A model generated the notes under the pieces. The model had not been told where the DNA came from, ran no database searches, and was given only the letters and a program-made list of their open reading frames with translations. Both the position numbers and the translations under genes were made by a program. A stretch of DNA of 9,249 bases from Nitrososphaerales archaeon TH5896 (lineage in GTDB: Archaea > Thermoproteota > Nitrososphaeria > Nitrososphaerales > Nitrososphaeraceae), in the NCBI GenBank assembly GCA_014523625.1, contig JAATVP010000187.1, positions 1-9,249 on the forward strand, read 5' to 3'. Numbering within the stretch: the stretch's first letter is position 1; every line of letters starts with the position of its first letter. This document shows, piece by piece, positions 1 through 7,340 of the stretch.

Positions 1-137
1 GAATGCAGTACAATAGTACTGATGATACCACGTCAGTAGTATTCTCACATACGTACATTTATGGCCAGATATTATGCAGCCTTCTCTGCGTGTTCTGGTA
101 ACAGGGAATGAGCAGCCGGACCAGTAGTAGTAGGGTC
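1..137. other. edge region without a recognisable gene
   Basis: This stretch lies downstream of the substrate-binding protein gene on the minus strand. A sugar ABC operon would normally place a permease gene here, but I see no permease-like N-terminus. A short minus-strand frame from an ATG at 58 runs off the window edge with a non-descript translation. No clear T-run terminator follows the stop codon at 138. Confidence 0.4.
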
Positions 138-1469
138 TTATTGCCATCCTAATACTTTTGCAGACTTCACAGCTGCATCTTGTAGAGCAACATTCGATTG
201 TTTTTTGCCATAATATACTTCGTCTATTGCTTCTCTTATGTTATCAGCTATCTCCGGATATTCAGGAATGCTGGGTCTACTTAGGCCAGTCGGTATCATC
301 GATATCATCTCTTCGTAATACGGATTGTACCGACGCAATTCGTCAGAGAATTCACCCTGGCCTATTGCCAATTGCGTTGGTAGATAACCATATTTAGCAA
401 GCCATGGTGCAAGTATATTGGGTTCTGCGACCAATGTAATAAGCTCCCAAGCCAGCGCCTTGTTTTTGGATGTTATCGGAATGCTTAGCTCCCATCCACC
501 CATTAGCGTAGCATTTTGGGCAGCTTCGACTGAGGGCACAGGTAAAGGCATAAACCCTACCTTTTCTTTAATAATCTGCGGCTGCTCTGGTTGGAAATAC
601 AGTGGTACGTGCGAAGCTTCTATCATAACCGCAAATTCTCTATCGACAAATTCCTCGCCCCAAGAATGGTTTTTCTGGGGAGTTATTCCTGCATCGACTT
701 GATCGTCGAGAAATTGAAGAGCTTGAACCCCTTCGCTGCCATTATATGCAGGAAACCAATAAATATCCTTAGTGGGATGTCCCGCCTTACGTTCTACAAT
801 ATCGCCCCCTAGCATCCATAAATAAGGGTACCAAAGGTCAGGAGAGTGGCTGGCACCAGTAAGATGCATGCCTTCAATTCCATTTCCATTAAAAGCTGAA
901 TTTAGCTTTTTGGCAGCCGCAATATATCCCTCCCATGTTTTCAACGAGACAGGGTCAACCCCAGACTCCTCTAGCATATCTTTCCAGTAGTACATTCCTC
1001 TAACATCGGTCCACAACCAGATCCCATACACTTTGTCGTTATAGGATCCTCCATCCCAATTTACCTCATACCAATCTGAGGCGGAACGATTCCAACTCTC
1101 GATATATGGGGTAAGATCTGTCAATAATCCTTTTCCTGCAAACTCACCAAGCCATATCTGATCAACAGACATTAGATCAACTGGGGTATTATTAGTCATG
1201 GCCTTCAAGAATTCTGTCCTTTCGTTTGGATGTTGAAATTGATTATATGCGATTTCTATATGAATCTCAGGATGTCGTTTCTGAAGCTCCGATAGGGCCT
1301 CCTGCATAATACTTGTCCACCTTTCTTCGTCTCCCAAGTTGTCAAGGATAGTTGTAAGGGTAACATTTTGTTTCTGAGCTGATGCTGTTGGCACATTCAA
1401 ACTCAGAATGGCAGTTATAATGCTACATACTATCAATATAAACATCAAAATCGCACTTCGTACGAACAA
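138..1469 (-). CDS. ABC transporter extracellular substrate-binding protein, family 1 (sugar type)
   Basis: Secreted or membrane-anchored binding protein that would capture a solute, probably a sugar or oligosaccharide, and deliver it to an ABC permease. The 443-residue length is normal for the family. Residues 1-31 form a signal peptide: Arg4, a long hydrophobic core, then an ASA cleavage site. There is no lipobox cysteine. The mature part has the family 1 pattern: a first beta strand (VTLTTIL), a helix ending in RHPEIHIEI, the segment PVDLMSVDQIWLGEFAGKGL, and a late MGGWELSIP block. The TTG at 1469 is preferred because it supplies the positive N-region and sits about 26 bases from a TATA box; an ATG at 1445 would remove the only basic residue before the hydrophobic core. 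No permease or ATPase gene is next to it. It is divergent from a sensor kinase, which hints at joint control, but that is inference. The ligand cannot be read from the sequence. Confidence 0.9.
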   Translation of the reverse strand: MFVRSAILMFILIVCSIITAILSLNVPTASAQKQNVTLTTILDNLGDEERWTSIMQEALSELQKRHPEIHIEIAYNQFQHPNERTEFLKAMTNNTPVDLMSVDQIWLGEFAGKGLLTDLTPYIESWNRSASDWYEVNWDGGSYNDKVYGIWLWTDVRGMYYWKDMLEESGVDPVSLKTWEGYIAAAKKLNSAFNGNGIEGMHLTGASHSPDLWYPYLWMLGGDIVERKAGHPTKDIYWFPAYNGSEGVQALQFLDDQVDAGITPQKNHSWGEEFVDREFAVMIEASHVPLYFQPEQPQIIKEKVGFMPLPVPSVEAAQNATLMGGWELSIPITSKNKALAWELITLVAEPNILAPWLAKYGYLPTQLAIGQGEFSDELRRYNPYYEEMISMIPTGLSRPSIPEYPEIADNIREAIDEVYYGKKQSNVALQDAAVKSAKVLGWQ

Positions 1470-1718
1470 CAGAGTATTAAGATTGTGTTTGCCTTAAATA
1501 AGTATCTTATGCAGATGGTAATGATATAGAATGCATCCTCCGTGCTAAGCGAATATTTTATGTTTCTAGTAAAATATTGAAATTTCTGTCAACTCAACTG
1601 TACGCTAAATAAGTAGTTCTAAAGACAAATTAATTAGCGACAATCTCTATTTGTAATACGAATCGTTACGAAATCATTAGCGCCTTACTTTAGGTTCAAG
1701 AAGATTGGGGTCATTTCC
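1470..1718. promoter_or_regulatory. shared divergent promoter region
   Basis: AT-rich stretch between two genes read outwards. The left side holds the TATA box of the binding-protein gene. On the right side I cannot point to a strong TATA box for the kinase gene; the best weak match is around 1685-1694 (TTACTTTAGG). No clear inverted-repeat operator was seen. Confidence 0.4.
1494..1501 (-). promoter_or_regulatory. TATA box of the substrate-binding protein gene
   Basis: On the minus strand this reads TTATTTAA, close to the archaeal TATA consensus. Its centre is about 26-28 bases upstream of the TTG start at 1469, so the transcript would be leaderless or nearly so. No Shine-Dalgarno sequence is visible in front of that start, which agrees with leaderless translation. 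Confidence 0.5.
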
Positions 1719-3491
1719 GTGGTCTTAATTATTCTTTTTTCATATGGATTCTTCTTCTACTTGCAGAATAGGACAGAAAACGAAGTAAGGGAGAGCTTAT
1801 TTGAGGAACAGAAGCAACGTCAATTAGGATCCACCGAGTCCTTATCACAACATATAGGATCAGATCTTGACTTGGTCACAACTAGGCTATACGCTCTAGC
1901 CAATTCTAGATACTTGCAAAGCGGGGATTTTACAAGCGATGAAGCGGGATCTTTTATAAAGGAAAATTATGACAAAGTAGATAACGTAATAAACAAGTTA
2001 TTTATTTTGGATAAGGATGACATTATCTCCGCATCTATATCGAAACGAGGATCAGAATCCTACCCAAATGTTGATTTGTCGCTGAGAGACTGGGTAAGGG
2101 AAACTAAGGAAAGCCGTTTGCCTGTACTTTCAAGCGGATTTGAGAGCCTCGGAGTCTACAGCATTTACGTTACTCATCCCATTGTAAATAGAGAAACAAA
2201 CGAGTATATCGGATTAGTTGGCACGTCTATACCTACAGTAAATTTCTTTGAGGAATATGGGAATGTTCATGATATTAACTCTCCGTTCTTGGCGGTTTTT
2301 GATAAACGAGGAATTTTGTTGGCAGTAGGCGCTAGTCAAGATCTGATTGGAAAGAATTTTTTTGGAGATTACGTACAGGATTTTGTAAACCATAATGCGG
2401 TTTTAAATAATCTAACATACAGCCTTTTAGATGGTAATTCAGGGTACGCTGTTTATGATTATGGAGAAGGTGAAAGGTTAACCACACAGTATCCAGTATA
2501 TGTGGATAACCAACCTACTTACTTTGTTCAAGTAGTCACGCCTACTTCTACGATCTATTCAAATATTGATAGTATTCTCACTGAAGAACGGTTAACGATG
2601 TTTACATTACTCGCAGGTACCACAGCAGCTGTTGCAATTTTAATATTGTTTCTAGTGAGGTGGAATAGCATATTAGGTAAGGAAGTTAAAAGAAGAACAG
2701 AAGATCTAGACAGATCAAATGAGCAACTTAAACTTGCCAATGAACAACTTAGAAGTCAGGACAAGCTACAGAGAGAGTTTATTAATACAGCAGCTCACGA
2801 GCTACGAACTCCCATTCAACCTATTCTCAGCTTATCTGACGTTCTCAGCTCGACAATCAAAGATAAAAAACAACGTGAATTGCTGGATGTCATAAGTAGA
2901 AATGCAAGAAGACTACAAAGACTTGCAGAAGATATATTAGATATAGCAAGGATAGAAAGTAAGTCACTAAAGCTAGAGAAAACTCAATTTAATTTAACCG
3001 AAGTTACAGGGGACGTAATAGAAGAATATCGAGCAGCCATGCAACGAAATGAAGGAAGGAGAAGCGTCATCTTTACTTTACAGAGTAGTAGAAATGACAT
3101 TTTTGTACACGCAGATAAGCATAGGATTATACAGGTGATTACAAATCTCCTTAGTAATGCTGTAAAGTCCTCTGTAGACGATAACTCTGGTAGTATAACG
3201 ATTTCTGTTGAAAGTAAACATAATGGTAGTAATGACAATTATGCTTTAGTTAAGATTAAAGACACTGGTGGAGGAATAGACCCTGCTATCATGCCTCGAT
3301 TATTCACCAAATTTTCGACAAAATCTAGCCATGGAACAGGACTTGGCCTATTCATATGCAGGAGTATTATAGAAGCCCATGGAGGTAAAATATGGGCAGC
3401 AAACAATATTGAAGAAAACGGCGCAACATTTTGCTTTACACTTCCTGTTATGATAACTGAGGTACATACGCCAAGAGGCTCATTGAATTAG
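1719..3491 (+). CDS. membrane sensor histidine kinase with extracellular Cache-like domain
   Basis: Two-component sensor kinase that would autophosphorylate on a histidine in response to an extracellular ligand. From this start, a first membrane helix at about 1-16 is followed by an extracellular region of about 270 residues. That region has a Cache-like pattern: a long helical start, LFILDKDDIISAS near 94-106, and LAVFDKRGILLAVG near 191-204. A second membrane helix lies at about 293-314, then a coiled coil at 316-352. The HisKA H-box is AAHELRTPIQPIL with phospho-acceptor His360. The ATPase domain shows the N-box NLLSNAVK (476-483), G1 DTGGGI (515-520), F-box LFTKFS (528-533) and G2 GTGLGL (539-544). 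It ends soon after the ATPase domain and has no receiver domain. No response regulator gene lies nearby. The GTG start gives an unusually short first helix; the frame stays open to 1638 and adds a basic, hydrophobic segment, so the true N-terminus may lie upstream. Confidence 0.92.
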   Translation: MVLIILFSYGFFFYLQNRTENEVRESLFEEQKQRQLGSTESLSQHIGSDLDLVTTRLYALANSRYLQSGDFTSDEAGSFIKENYDKVDNVINKLFILDKDDIISASISKRGSESYPNVDLSLRDWVRETKESRLPVLSSGFESLGVYSIYVTHPIVNRETNEYIGLVGTSIPTVNFFEEYGNVHDINSPFLAVFDKRGILLAVGASQDLIGKNFFGDYVQDFVNHNAVLNNLTYSLLDGNSGYAVYDYGEGERLTTQYPVYVDNQPTYFVQVVTPTSTIYSNIDSILTEERLTMFTLLAGTTAAVAILILFLVRWNSILGKEVKRRTEDLDRSNEQLKLANEQLRSQDKLQREFINTAAHELRTPIQPILSLSDVLSSTIKDKKQRELLDVISRNARRLQRLAEDILDIARIESKSLKLEKTQFNLTEVTGDVIEEYRAAMQRNEGRRSVIFTLQSSRNDIFVHADKHRIIQVITNLLSNAVKSSVDDNSGSITISVESKHNGSNDNYALVKIKDTGGGIDPAIMPRLFTKFSTKSSHGTGLGLFICRSIIEAHGGKIWAANNIEENGATFCFTLPVMITEVHTPRGSLN

Positions 3492-3535
3492 AGTCTGGAT
3501 CTCTATAGAGCTAGGTTGTCACCTCCATTCGGGTC

Positions 3536-3985
3536 ATGGGTTTTTACATAGATCTTATATACACAAAGTCCAGACATGACGCAGCAGTGCGTAGACAAAT
3601 GACATCATTATTGGATGAGTTTGATTTCAATTCCCCAATGGATTGGAATAAACCCATCTTTTTCAAAAGCAACATCAGGTGCGCTCCCATGTCTAATGTC
3701 TTTGCGAAGACCAGAAAGCTATTAGATAAATCACAAAAGCTGTTAGACAGGATTAAATCAGCAGAACAAACGTCTTGGGTTAATGTTCAATCGATACCAA
3801 CAAACGCAACGATCAGAAAGGAATACGTTCGATGTGGAAAACTAGGGTGTGAACAAGAACCTCATGGTCCTTATTATTACGCTTACTGGAAGGAAGAAAT
3901 GAAGACTGACGCTGGCAGAAGTGCACGCAGGAAGAAACTCAAGAAGAAATATACACGCCTACCAAACGAACCTAAAGTTACATAA
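3536..3985 (+). CDS. DUF6788 family protein, function unknown
   Basis: The C-terminal half carries the hallmark of DUF6788: a short helical stretch rich in Lys and Leu (TRKLLDKSQKLLDRI), then VQSIPTNATIRKEYVRCGK, a CGKLGC pair of cysteines, the block HGPYYYAYWKEE, and a basic tail (KKLKKKY). The two Cys plus the aromatic block suggest a small metal- or nucleic-acid-binding domain, but no function is established that I can name. The longest frame starts at ATG 3536 (149 aa). The first 51 residues do not look like the family, so I favour ATG 3689, which gives 98 aa and has AGGTG seven bases upstream, a good match to the 16S anti-Shine-Dalgarno. It lies 44 bases after the kinase gene (longest frame) but probably has its own signals. 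Confidence 0.75.
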   Translation: MGFYIDLIYTKSRHDAAVRRQMTSLLDEFDFNSPMDWNKPIFFKSNIRCAPMSNVFAKTRKLLDKSQKLLDRIKSAEQTSWVNVQSIPTNATIRKEYVRCGKLGCEQEPHGPYYYAYWKEEMKTDAGRSARRKKLKKKYTRLPNEPKVT

Positions 3986-4052
3986 GAAAATGCCGGATTT
4001 GTAATAATCTTATGTAACAGCCTCAATTCATTGAAAAGGAGAACCCACTATA

Positions 4053-4193
4053 GAAAACACGACTTCCGCCACCAAAGCATATAATGAAATACCTACAAGG
4101 GTTGAATATCGCTTTACTGGTAGAGGACAAGAGCTTGTAGAATCAGTGATAGGTCTTTTACAATGGATGCGGAAGTGGTCCTGTTTCGAATAG
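4053..4193 (+). pseudogene. HxlR-type transcription regulator, C-terminal remnant
   Basis: About 46 codons that read as the last part of an HxlR-family winged-helix regulator: AYNEIPTRVEYRFTGRGQEL followed by a helix LVESVIGLLQWMRKW, then a TAG stop at 4191. The motif EIPxRVEY...T..G.EL is the wing and C-terminal helix typical of HxlR proteins. An in-frame TGA at 4032 and the lack of any start rule out a whole gene; full members are about 100-130 residues. Just upstream, in another frame, QFIEKEN looks like the preceding helix, which would mean a frameshift near 4050, but this is weaker. HxlR regulators often sit beside MFS exporters, and a headless MFS gene lies on the same strand about 0.8 kb downstream. 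Confidence 0.6.
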
Positions 4194-4253
4194 CCCCTAA
4201 CGGGAAGCCCCCATGTATTTCAGTACATCTGCTTCTGGCAAAGTATATTCCTT

Positions 4254-4730
4254 TTACACTTTAGATTCTACAAACATAATTCTTCGTAGCCACAGAAACC
4301 TGACAATAATGAAAATGCCAAATCCTGTCATCACAGCAGAGCCAATGAGGTCGACAATTTCCTGTTGCTCCCCTTCCGCAACAATGGTAGTCGATTCAAG
4401 AAGCTCACCTACCATCCATATTCCGAATGAAGTCACCATTGCGATCCCAAATATTCCTCCAATGAGCCCATTCGAACTTTTTAGTTGAAGAAAAGAGTAA
4501 GCAACCATCAGCCCAAATGCTGAGACTATGAAACAGAGTTTTACAAACATGTCATAGTTAAGGACCTCAAATGATTCCAAAAGCGAATGAATCCCGTATG
4601 ATAGTAACGCGATGAAAAGAAGCGATGATAAGAACCTCTGCCTTTTATTTCTTATTTTTACTGCAAAATAAAGAGGAATAATACTGGCAGCAAAAACCAC
4701 GCCTGGCGCGATAAGTTGGATTAACTCCAT
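4254..4730 (-). CDS. five-helix integral membrane protein, function unknown
   Basis: 158 residues starting at an ATG at 4730. Hydrophobic segments lie at about 5-24, 33-51, 62-82, 87-110 and 125-147, so five membrane helices are likely, with basic loops after helix 1 (KIRNKRQR) and at the C-terminus (LWLRR). Acidic residues occur inside or next to helices (LLESFE, GELLES), and an acidic loop (EGEQQE) separates helices 4 and 5. The layout resembles small sensory or anchoring membrane modules seen before kinase domains, but no catalytic domain follows and I do not recognise the family. The upstream gene stops nine bases before this start, and GGAG at that gene's end could serve as ribosome site (12-base spacing), so the two are probably one operon. 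The 3' end faces the HxlR remnant. Confidence 0.75.
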   Translation of the reverse strand: MELIQLIAPGVVFAASIIPLYFAVKIRNKRQRFLSSLLFIALLSYGIHSLLESFEVLNYDMFVKLCFIVSAFGLMVAYSFLQLKSSNGLIGGIFGIAMVTSFGIWMVGELLESTTIVAEGEQQEIVDLIGSAVMTGFGIFIIVRFLWLRRIMFVESKV

Positions 4731-4739
4731 TTCCTATAT

Positions 4740-4985
4740 TTACTCCTTCAGGTCGTAAAACCTACTAGAGATTCTTTCGAGAGCATCTTGATTGGGTTCT
4801 GCCTCAATCTTTGTATCTGTAGGATAGATTACAAAAAACAGGTATACAATGGCAAAGGAAAAGAGCAAAGCCTGTAAAGTTTTTTCTCCAATCTTTACAG
4901 GATTAGCTGTGTAAGAATTGCATGAATTGATTAATCGCAAAATTTGTACACGTAAAAGAAATAGAACTACAACAGTTGGTTTCAA
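4740..4985 (-). CDS. small single-helix membrane protein, possibly 5'-truncated
   Basis: Up to 81 residues with one strong membrane helix at about 37-54 (LQALLFSFAIVYLFFVIY) and a charged C-terminal tail ending in ALERISSRFYDLKE. The family is not recognised. No ATG exists in the frame; the longest reading uses a TTG at 4985 and another TTG lies at residue 16. The first 25-30 residues look unlike the rest, so the real N-terminus may have been lost or may begin nearer the helix. It is directly followed by the five-helix protein gene with a nine-base gap, and the two products may act together in the membrane (inference). Its 5' end overlaps that of the divergent truncated MFS gene, so this is a likely rearrangement point. 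Confidence 0.55.
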   Translation of the reverse strand: MKPTVVVLFLLRVQILRLINSCNSYTANPVKIGEKTLQALLFSFAIVYLFFVIYPTDTKIEAEPNQDALERISSRFYDLKE

Positions 4986-5965
4986 ATAAAGGCTCCGAAT
5001 TTTGTTGTACGTTTACTCATGTCCGAAAGGATATACTACTAACAGAGAATACTAATGCATATGCTGTTGCAGGTATTAATAGCGAAGACGCAAGACTAAG
5101 TAAGAGTTTAGATATAAAAGGAGCACTAACACTGTCAGTTACAATAGTCTCATTTCTTGTCACGCTTCAACTTTTAGAAAAGCACGCCTCATCAAACAAT
5201 TTAATACAAATTATCTTGTTTTCAAGCGTGTCATTTATCTCTCTAATTCATTCAGAAAAGAAAGCACATTCTCCGTTGATTGATTTCAAGTTACTAAAAA
5301 ATAAAACCATACTTTCTGCAAATATAATTAACATGATTGTGGGGCTCACTGCGTTAATGGTTGTATATCAGACCTTACCCATTTTAATACGAAGTCCACC
5401 GCCAGTAGGGTTTGGAGGCGATGCATCAAGTATAGCACAGGTTCAACTGCCATACATGATAGTTTCATTGATATTCTCTGTAGCATCTGGTTTTGTAGTA
5501 TCTAAATTTGGAAATCTTAAACCTACTACAATAGGGACCATCATTACTTCAGTAGGTTTTTTTATCCTTTTTATGTTTCATTCCACTGAAGCCTCAATAG
5601 CTACGGTGCTTATATTGGTGGCTATTGGATTAGCTTTGATGCAGATCGGTTCAGTGAATGTCGTGCTGACGTCAACTCCAAAGCAATTCAGTGGAATATC
5701 ATTGGGAATGAATCTACTGATATATCATATAGGAGCCTCGGTAGGATCGATAATCGCTGGAACATTTTTGCATGCAAACCAGTTAATTATAGAATCCGAG
5801 ACAAATAATATTTCGACCTCATTCCCTTCTCTAGAATCATATGATCTAACTTTTCTTACTGCTGCATTAATTGCAGTGATATCAATTGTGTTTGCAATGT
5901 TTCTAATCAGTTGTACTAAAAACAAGAAGGGAGGCACTAGTGAAGTGGGAATTCTAAGTAAATGA
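4976..5965 (+). pseudogene. MFS multidrug exporter (DHA2/EmrB-QacA type), C-terminal half only
   Basis: Proton-driven exporter remnant. Eight hydrophobic segments are visible, at about 48-67, 75-92, 113-138, 156-178, 184-201, 207-232, 243-265 and 291-312. They correspond to helices 7-14 of a 14-helix exporter. The segment SLDIKGALTLSVTIVSFLVT is the usual start of the second half, SPLIDFKLLKNK is the conserved loop before the next helix, and a Gln-Leu-Pro-Tyr motif follows in helix 10. Full proteins have about 480-520 residues and motif A between helices 2 and 3; both are missing. There is no ATG before residue 120, only a TTG at 4976, and the first 40 or so residues do not match a first half. 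I therefore call it a 5'-deleted gene, although the rest of the frame is intact and must have been lost recently or kept for another reason. Confidence 0.8.
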
Positions 5966-6077
5966 ATGATTTTAAACATGTTAGCAACAGTATCGCAATC
6001 TTAATTGGAGACAAAATTCGTTTGGAACAATTCTGTTACTCATCACTTCACTCCCAATATCCAAAGGATATGCCAGC

Positions 6078-6428
6078 CTATCCCAGAGGAGGATAAATCT
6101 TTGAAAATTGTACTGCTGACTTTTCTCCTGTGGGAACCACAACGCCAACCTCCTCTGCGAAAGTTTGATAGTCAGCGATCATCTGTTTTAAAAGATCTGG
6201 ATTTTGATCTGCTACATTGTTATTCTGACCGGGATCAGTTTCGATGTTGTACAACTCCCACCCTTTTCCTGTTGGATGGGCGTGAACAAATAATGCTACC
6301 CATGGACTTCACGGGTAGCATGACTCACGGAGTTGAGTGGTTAGTTGAGCCAAAAAGAGTGCTATTGTATATGTTGTTGTTCCAACAGCAAATATTATGA
6401 TTACCGATGTAGTATGCTGCTTGTTCAT
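6078..6428 (-). pseudogene. sulfatase (arylsulfatase-type) with large internal deletion
   Basis: From an ATG at 6428 the minus strand encodes a signal-like N-terminus (MNKQHTTSVIIIFAVGTTTY, then TIALFLAQLTTQ) and hits a TGA at 6311-6309. In the same frame right after it, about 74 codons read as the end of a sulfatase: HPTGKGWELYNIETDPGQ, NNVADQNPDLLKQM, YQTFAEEVGVVVP, ending at a TAG at 6080. The WxLYN(I/L)ExDPG block and the GVV..P tail are characteristic of the C-terminal domain of type I sulfatases. The whole catalytic core, including the CxPSR site that becomes formylglycine, is absent, so about 400 residues are missing. A frame slip at the tail (next frame reads DRLAYPLDIGSEVM) is possible. 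Such enzymes remove sulfate esters outside the cytoplasm; this copy cannot. Confidence 0.7.
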
Positions 6429-6643
6429 GATTTAATTATAAGGTTGGGTGACGGTATAAGAGTTATGGCAGTAGCAGGTCAGGTCAGGCTTTAACTATAC
6501 TTATGTCTCTATAGCTTTCACATTACCGGCGGTGTCATTCTAAATTAAGCATTTTCGCCTTTTGCATTTTCGATATAAGAATTACGACCTTTATCGACCC
6601 TCTGCCACCCAACCCATCGACTCGCCTTGTAAAATAACTCGAA
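6429..6643. other. intergenic stretch between sulfatase remnant and small secreted gene
   Basis: About 215 bases. On the minus strand, the right part (6643-6545) continues the reading frame of the neighbouring secreted-protein gene after its TAG stop, for 32 codons (reading FELFYKASRWVGWQRVDKGR and further). The left part, upstream of the ATG at 6428, contains TTATAATTAAAT on the minus strand, an AT-rich element but too close to the ATG (within 11 bases) to be its TATA box. Nothing else was recognised. Confidence 0.35.
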
Positions 6644-6925
6644 CTAACTCAAAACAAAATAGAATGCTGATAATGTTACTTTATAAATATTGCCAGTTGT
6701 CACTGCCACAGACGATATAGTAAGCTCATTCCCGTACGTAAGTTTTGGATACTTGCTACTAAATATCCACCAATATCCTGTGGGCAGCTTTACTGCATAA
6801 CTAATCTGCTGAGAAATAACTATAGGAAACGATGCCAATGCAAAGATTAGCAAAGATAGGCAAGTTACCAAGTAAAGAGAACAAAAGACATTAGTGCTTG
6901 TACTACTCTTATGGTCACTTAACAA
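6644..6925 (-). CDS. small secreted protein, unknown, possibly cut by an in-frame stop
   Basis: 93 residues from a TTG at 6925. A hydrophobic stretch at about 17-38 (LYLVTCLSLLIFALASFPIV) followed by SQQ looks like a signal peptide. The remainder (KLPTGYWWIFSSKYPKLTYG, then TISSVAVTTGNIYKVTLSAF) alternates polar and hydrophobic residues like a small beta-sheet domain outside the cell. The family is not recognised. No ATG is available in frame. After the TAG at 6646-6644 the same frame stays open for 32 codons with Trp and charged residues, which suggests that the original gene was longer and gained a nonsense codon. It may therefore be a pseudogene. Confidence 0.4.
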   Translation of the reverse strand: MLSDHKSSTSTNVFCSLYLVTCLSLLIFALASFPIVISQQISYAVKLPTGYWWIFSSKYPKLTYGNELTISSVAVTTGNIYKVTLSAFYFVLS

Positions 6926-7340
6926 TACTATTATGTATGATCATTGGTAGATAACCTTTTTGTCTGCGATACAACAAGAGAATATTAACGCTGCTTGCGC
7001 TGCTAATCTTAATCTATTGTTGAAAGGATGATATTGCCCGTTATATGGATAGTATTTAGTATTGGAACTTCCTGTTCCTACTGTCAAAGCAGGTAACTAT
7101 CATTACTTCAGGCAACTCTCTGTGCTCTAAGGCGAGTAATGGTTTAATCAAGTCTGCGTCTAGGTCAATGTAGAAACATTTTTTTTCAATGAGCTTCCAA
7201 TTCGAAGCAACATGAATTAATTAAATAAGTAGGATAAATATCATTCACACAATTAAGCCTCCTTCTATATATTTCTGTAATATTATACTTATGGCTAATA
7301 TCTCGATCATCTCTATAAATGCAATTACTGGAGATTCTGT
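6926..7340. other. 415-base stretch with coding-like scraps but no whole gene
   Basis: On the minus strand two overlapping open segments have protein-like translations without starts. Segment 7220-7056 includes CFYIDLDADLIKPLLALEHR followed by ELPEVMIVTCFDS. Segment 7096-6941, in another frame, includes LPALTVGTGSSNTKYYPYNG followed by QYHPFNNRLRLAAQAALIFS and ends in a TGA at 6943. Joined by one frameshift they would give a C-terminal piece of about 85-100 residues. I do not recognise it. Short plus-strand readings of the same DNA look almost as plausible, so the call is weak. The right end holds the promoter of the next gene. Confidence 0.25.
7313..7320 (+). promoter_or_regulatory. TATA box of the 7341 gene
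   Basis: The sequence CTATAAAT fits the archaeal TATA box well. Its centre is about 25 bases upstream of the ATG at 7341, so the transcript would begin at or within a base or two of the start codon. A GGAG at 7330-7333, seven bases before the ATG, could act as ribosome site if transcription starts further upstream; the TATA spacing favours a leaderless message. Confidence 0.6.

Noticed and set aside
158..812. Plus-strand open frames opposite the substrate-binding protein gene
   Set aside because: They lie inside a clearly coding minus-strand gene and their translations resemble no protein; they are shadows.
4213..4228. Inverted repeat ATGTA-TTTCAG-TACAT after the 158-residue gene
   Set aside because: The stem is only five base pairs and AT-rich, with no T-run on the exit side; it is within chance expectation.
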